A stretch of 64,000 bases of DNA, taken from Bifidobacterium primatium. GTDB taxonomy: Bacteria > Actinomycetota > Actinomycetes > Actinomycetales > Bifidobacteriaceae. Positions 63,270 to 64,000 of the stretch are shown in pieces. The stretch spans positions 383,829-447,828 of the forward strand of contig NZ_PEBI01000003.1 in the NCBI RefSeq assembly GCF_002802875.1, written 5' to 3'. Under the pieces are notes generated by a model. It was not told the origin of the DNA. It made no database searches and saw nothing but the letters and a program-made list of their open reading frames with translations. How positions within the stretch are numbered: the first letter of the stretch is position 1; the number at the start of each line of letters is the position of its first letter. The translations under genes and the position numbers were made by a program.

Positions 63270-63584
63270 TTTTCCCTATCCCAGACGCGCAGGGACGTGT
63301 CGGCGTTGAAGGCCGAGCCGAAGCCGGTATGGCAGAAGCTCAGTATCGGCATTGCGAAGAACGGCATCGGCGGCAACGGTTCTCAGTCGTGGACTCCGAA
63401 ATGGCCGAAACCGTTCAAGAGCACGCCGATCGTGTCCGCCGTCAGCGTCTACTCATGGTTTATTCTGACGGTGAGTGACGTGACTGCGGTCGGATGCAGC
63501 GTCGCCGTCCGTAATATCAACCCCGATATGAGGCCGCTCGCCGGTGTCTGGCAGGACATCTGGGCGTACGGCGAGCTCGCCTAG
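63270..63584 (+). CDS. Silent tail-protein C-terminal cassette 2
   Basis: A second start-less frame that begins directly after cassette 1's TAG, inside site B with codons for SLSQTRRDV, and continues ALKAEPKPVWQKLSIGIA, WPKPFKSTPIVSAVSVY and MRPLAGVWQDIWAYGELA, then TAG. About 101 residues follow the site. Its stop shares the four-base palindrome CTAG with the stop of the expressed cassette on the other strand. Confidence 0.75.
   Translation, partial: FSLSQTRRDVSALKAEPKPVWQKLSIGIAKNGIGGNGSQSWTPKWPKPFKSTPIVSAVSVYSWFILTVSDVTAVGCSVAVRNINPDMRPLAGVWQDIWAYGELA
63272..63287 (+). other. Recombination site B of the shufflon
   Basis: TTCCCTATCCCAGACG, identical over 16 bases to site C read on the minus strand. 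Its left flank is TTTT, so the GGGAT arm is degenerate. Confidence 0.75.
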
Positions 63585-64000
63585 AGCGTTCTCCTTATGG
63601 CGACCCAGTGGACTTGCACGGGCTGTTCGCCGGCGATCCAGTCGTTGTTGATTTCGTTGCGTAGACGGCAGCGGAATCGGCTGGCGGTGGTGTCCCAATG
63701 CAATGGGAGGCAGCGTTTGCCCAACGCGTCGGTCATCCGGTTCGGCATCAGCTGGTAGAACACGTCGACGTCGGTGCTGTTGAATGGGTTCGCGATAAGG
63801 CAGAAGCCCTCCTTGTCGCATTGGCCGATGTATGTTCCGGCCTTTATCTGATTCGTCAAGGCGCCTATCTGGCTGTCATGCTGACTGGCACGATTTTCCA
63901 AACGCGTCACATTGATGTTCGTCTGGGATAGGGAATCCCACACGGCTTTCATGGGCTGCATGATGTTGAACAACGGCACCGGGGTGCCAAGGGTGATGCC
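63581..64000 (-). CDS. Phage tail or receptor-binding protein (partial, expressed form)
   Basis: The C-terminal 140 residues of a leftward phage protein; the gene continues beyond the right edge. From the edge it reads LGTPVPLFNIMQPMKAV, then WDSLSQTN, whose codons form site C, then a variable part: INVTRLENRASQHDSQIGAL (coiled), GTYIGQCDKEGFCLI and PVQVHWVAIRRTL. About 113 residues follow the site. The invariant part ahead of the site belongs to the constant N-terminus. The product should be a minor tail or receptor-binding protein; the family is inferred from the shufflon arrangement. Confidence 0.7.
   Translation of the reverse strand, partial: GITLGTPVPLFNIMQPMKAVWDSLSQTNINVTRLENRASQHDSQIGALTNQIKAGTYIGQCDKEGFCLIANPFNSTDVDVFYQLMPNRMTDALGKRCLPLHWDTTASRFRCRLRNEINNDWIAGEQPVQVHWVAIRRTL
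63920..63939 (-). other. Recombination site C of the shufflon
   Basis: Read on the minus strand it is GGGATTCCCTATCCCAGACG: it joins the GGGAT arm of site A with the CAGACG right side of site B. It lies within the coding frame of the tail protein (WDSLSQT) and is inverted relative to both A and B. Confidence 0.75.

Noticed and set aside
62945..63584. Cassettes 1 and 2 as independent genes starting at TTG 62973 and GTG 63297
   Set aside because: Neither has a ribosome site or promoter; their reading frames extend back into the recombination sites in the same phase as the tail gene, so silent cassettes explain them better.

Overview
The window is GC-rich, densely coded chromosomal DNA of a Bifidobacterium; the species cannot be fixed from the sequence alone. 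Evidence: a one-piece tmRNA with tag AKSNRTEFALAA, frequent GTG/TTG starts, actinobacterial-style operons (tsaE-tsaB-rimI-tsaD, glmU-rsfS, nadK-recN, yraN-comM-dprA), ROK sugar regulators next to a fructokinase, and a fumarate-reductase-like sdhA/sdhB pair without visible membrane anchors or other TCA-cycle genes. Host chromosome fills about 1-58.7 kb; from 58.8 kb to the right edge is the left part of a prophage integrated beside the tmRNA gene.

Layout, left to right. 0-11 kb: tail of an amino-acid ABC binding protein, a prolyl-aminopeptidase-like hydrolase, a tandem-duplicated sensor kinase with its LuxR-type response regulator, a MacB/FtsX-type ABC exporter pair and a DHA2 MFS exporter; together this looks like an envelope-stress or drug-response module. 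11-15 kb: class V aminotransferase, ROK regulator, metY. 15.5-19 kb: yraN-comM-dprA. 19-26 kb: short MGMT protein, sdhA-sdhB, methyltransferase, LOG protein, nhaA, tRNA-Arg. 26-33 kb: small proteins, then one leftward group comEA-comEC-holA-tsaE-tsaB-rimI-tsaD. 33-50 kb: leuS, an orphan binding lipoprotein, corA, tRNA-Ala, a repeat-rich membrane protein, glmU-rsfS-phosphatase, tRNA-Gln, prs, proA-hyp-nadD, glyA and divergent thrC. 50-58 kb: D-2-hydroxyacid dehydrogenase, nadK-recN-thiD-HAD, ROK-frk.

58.2-64 kb: tmRNA (ssrA), an integrase, a holin, a CHAP endolysin, three further small lysis-region proteins, a second tyrosine recombinase, and then the most interesting feature: a compact invertible array (shufflon). 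The right end carries a leftward phage tail or receptor-binding gene whose reading frame crosses a recombination-site-like sequence (core TTCCCTATCCCA). Two promoterless C-terminal cassettes lie on the opposite strand, each starting with the same core in the same codon frame. The second recombinase ends 5 bases before the first core. Inversion between sites would swap the C-terminus of the tail protein, so the prophage probably encodes phase-variable host recognition.

Genes were called from reading frames, start context and family motifs recalled from knowledge; no database search was possible. Terminators were found by eye as inverted repeats between genes.
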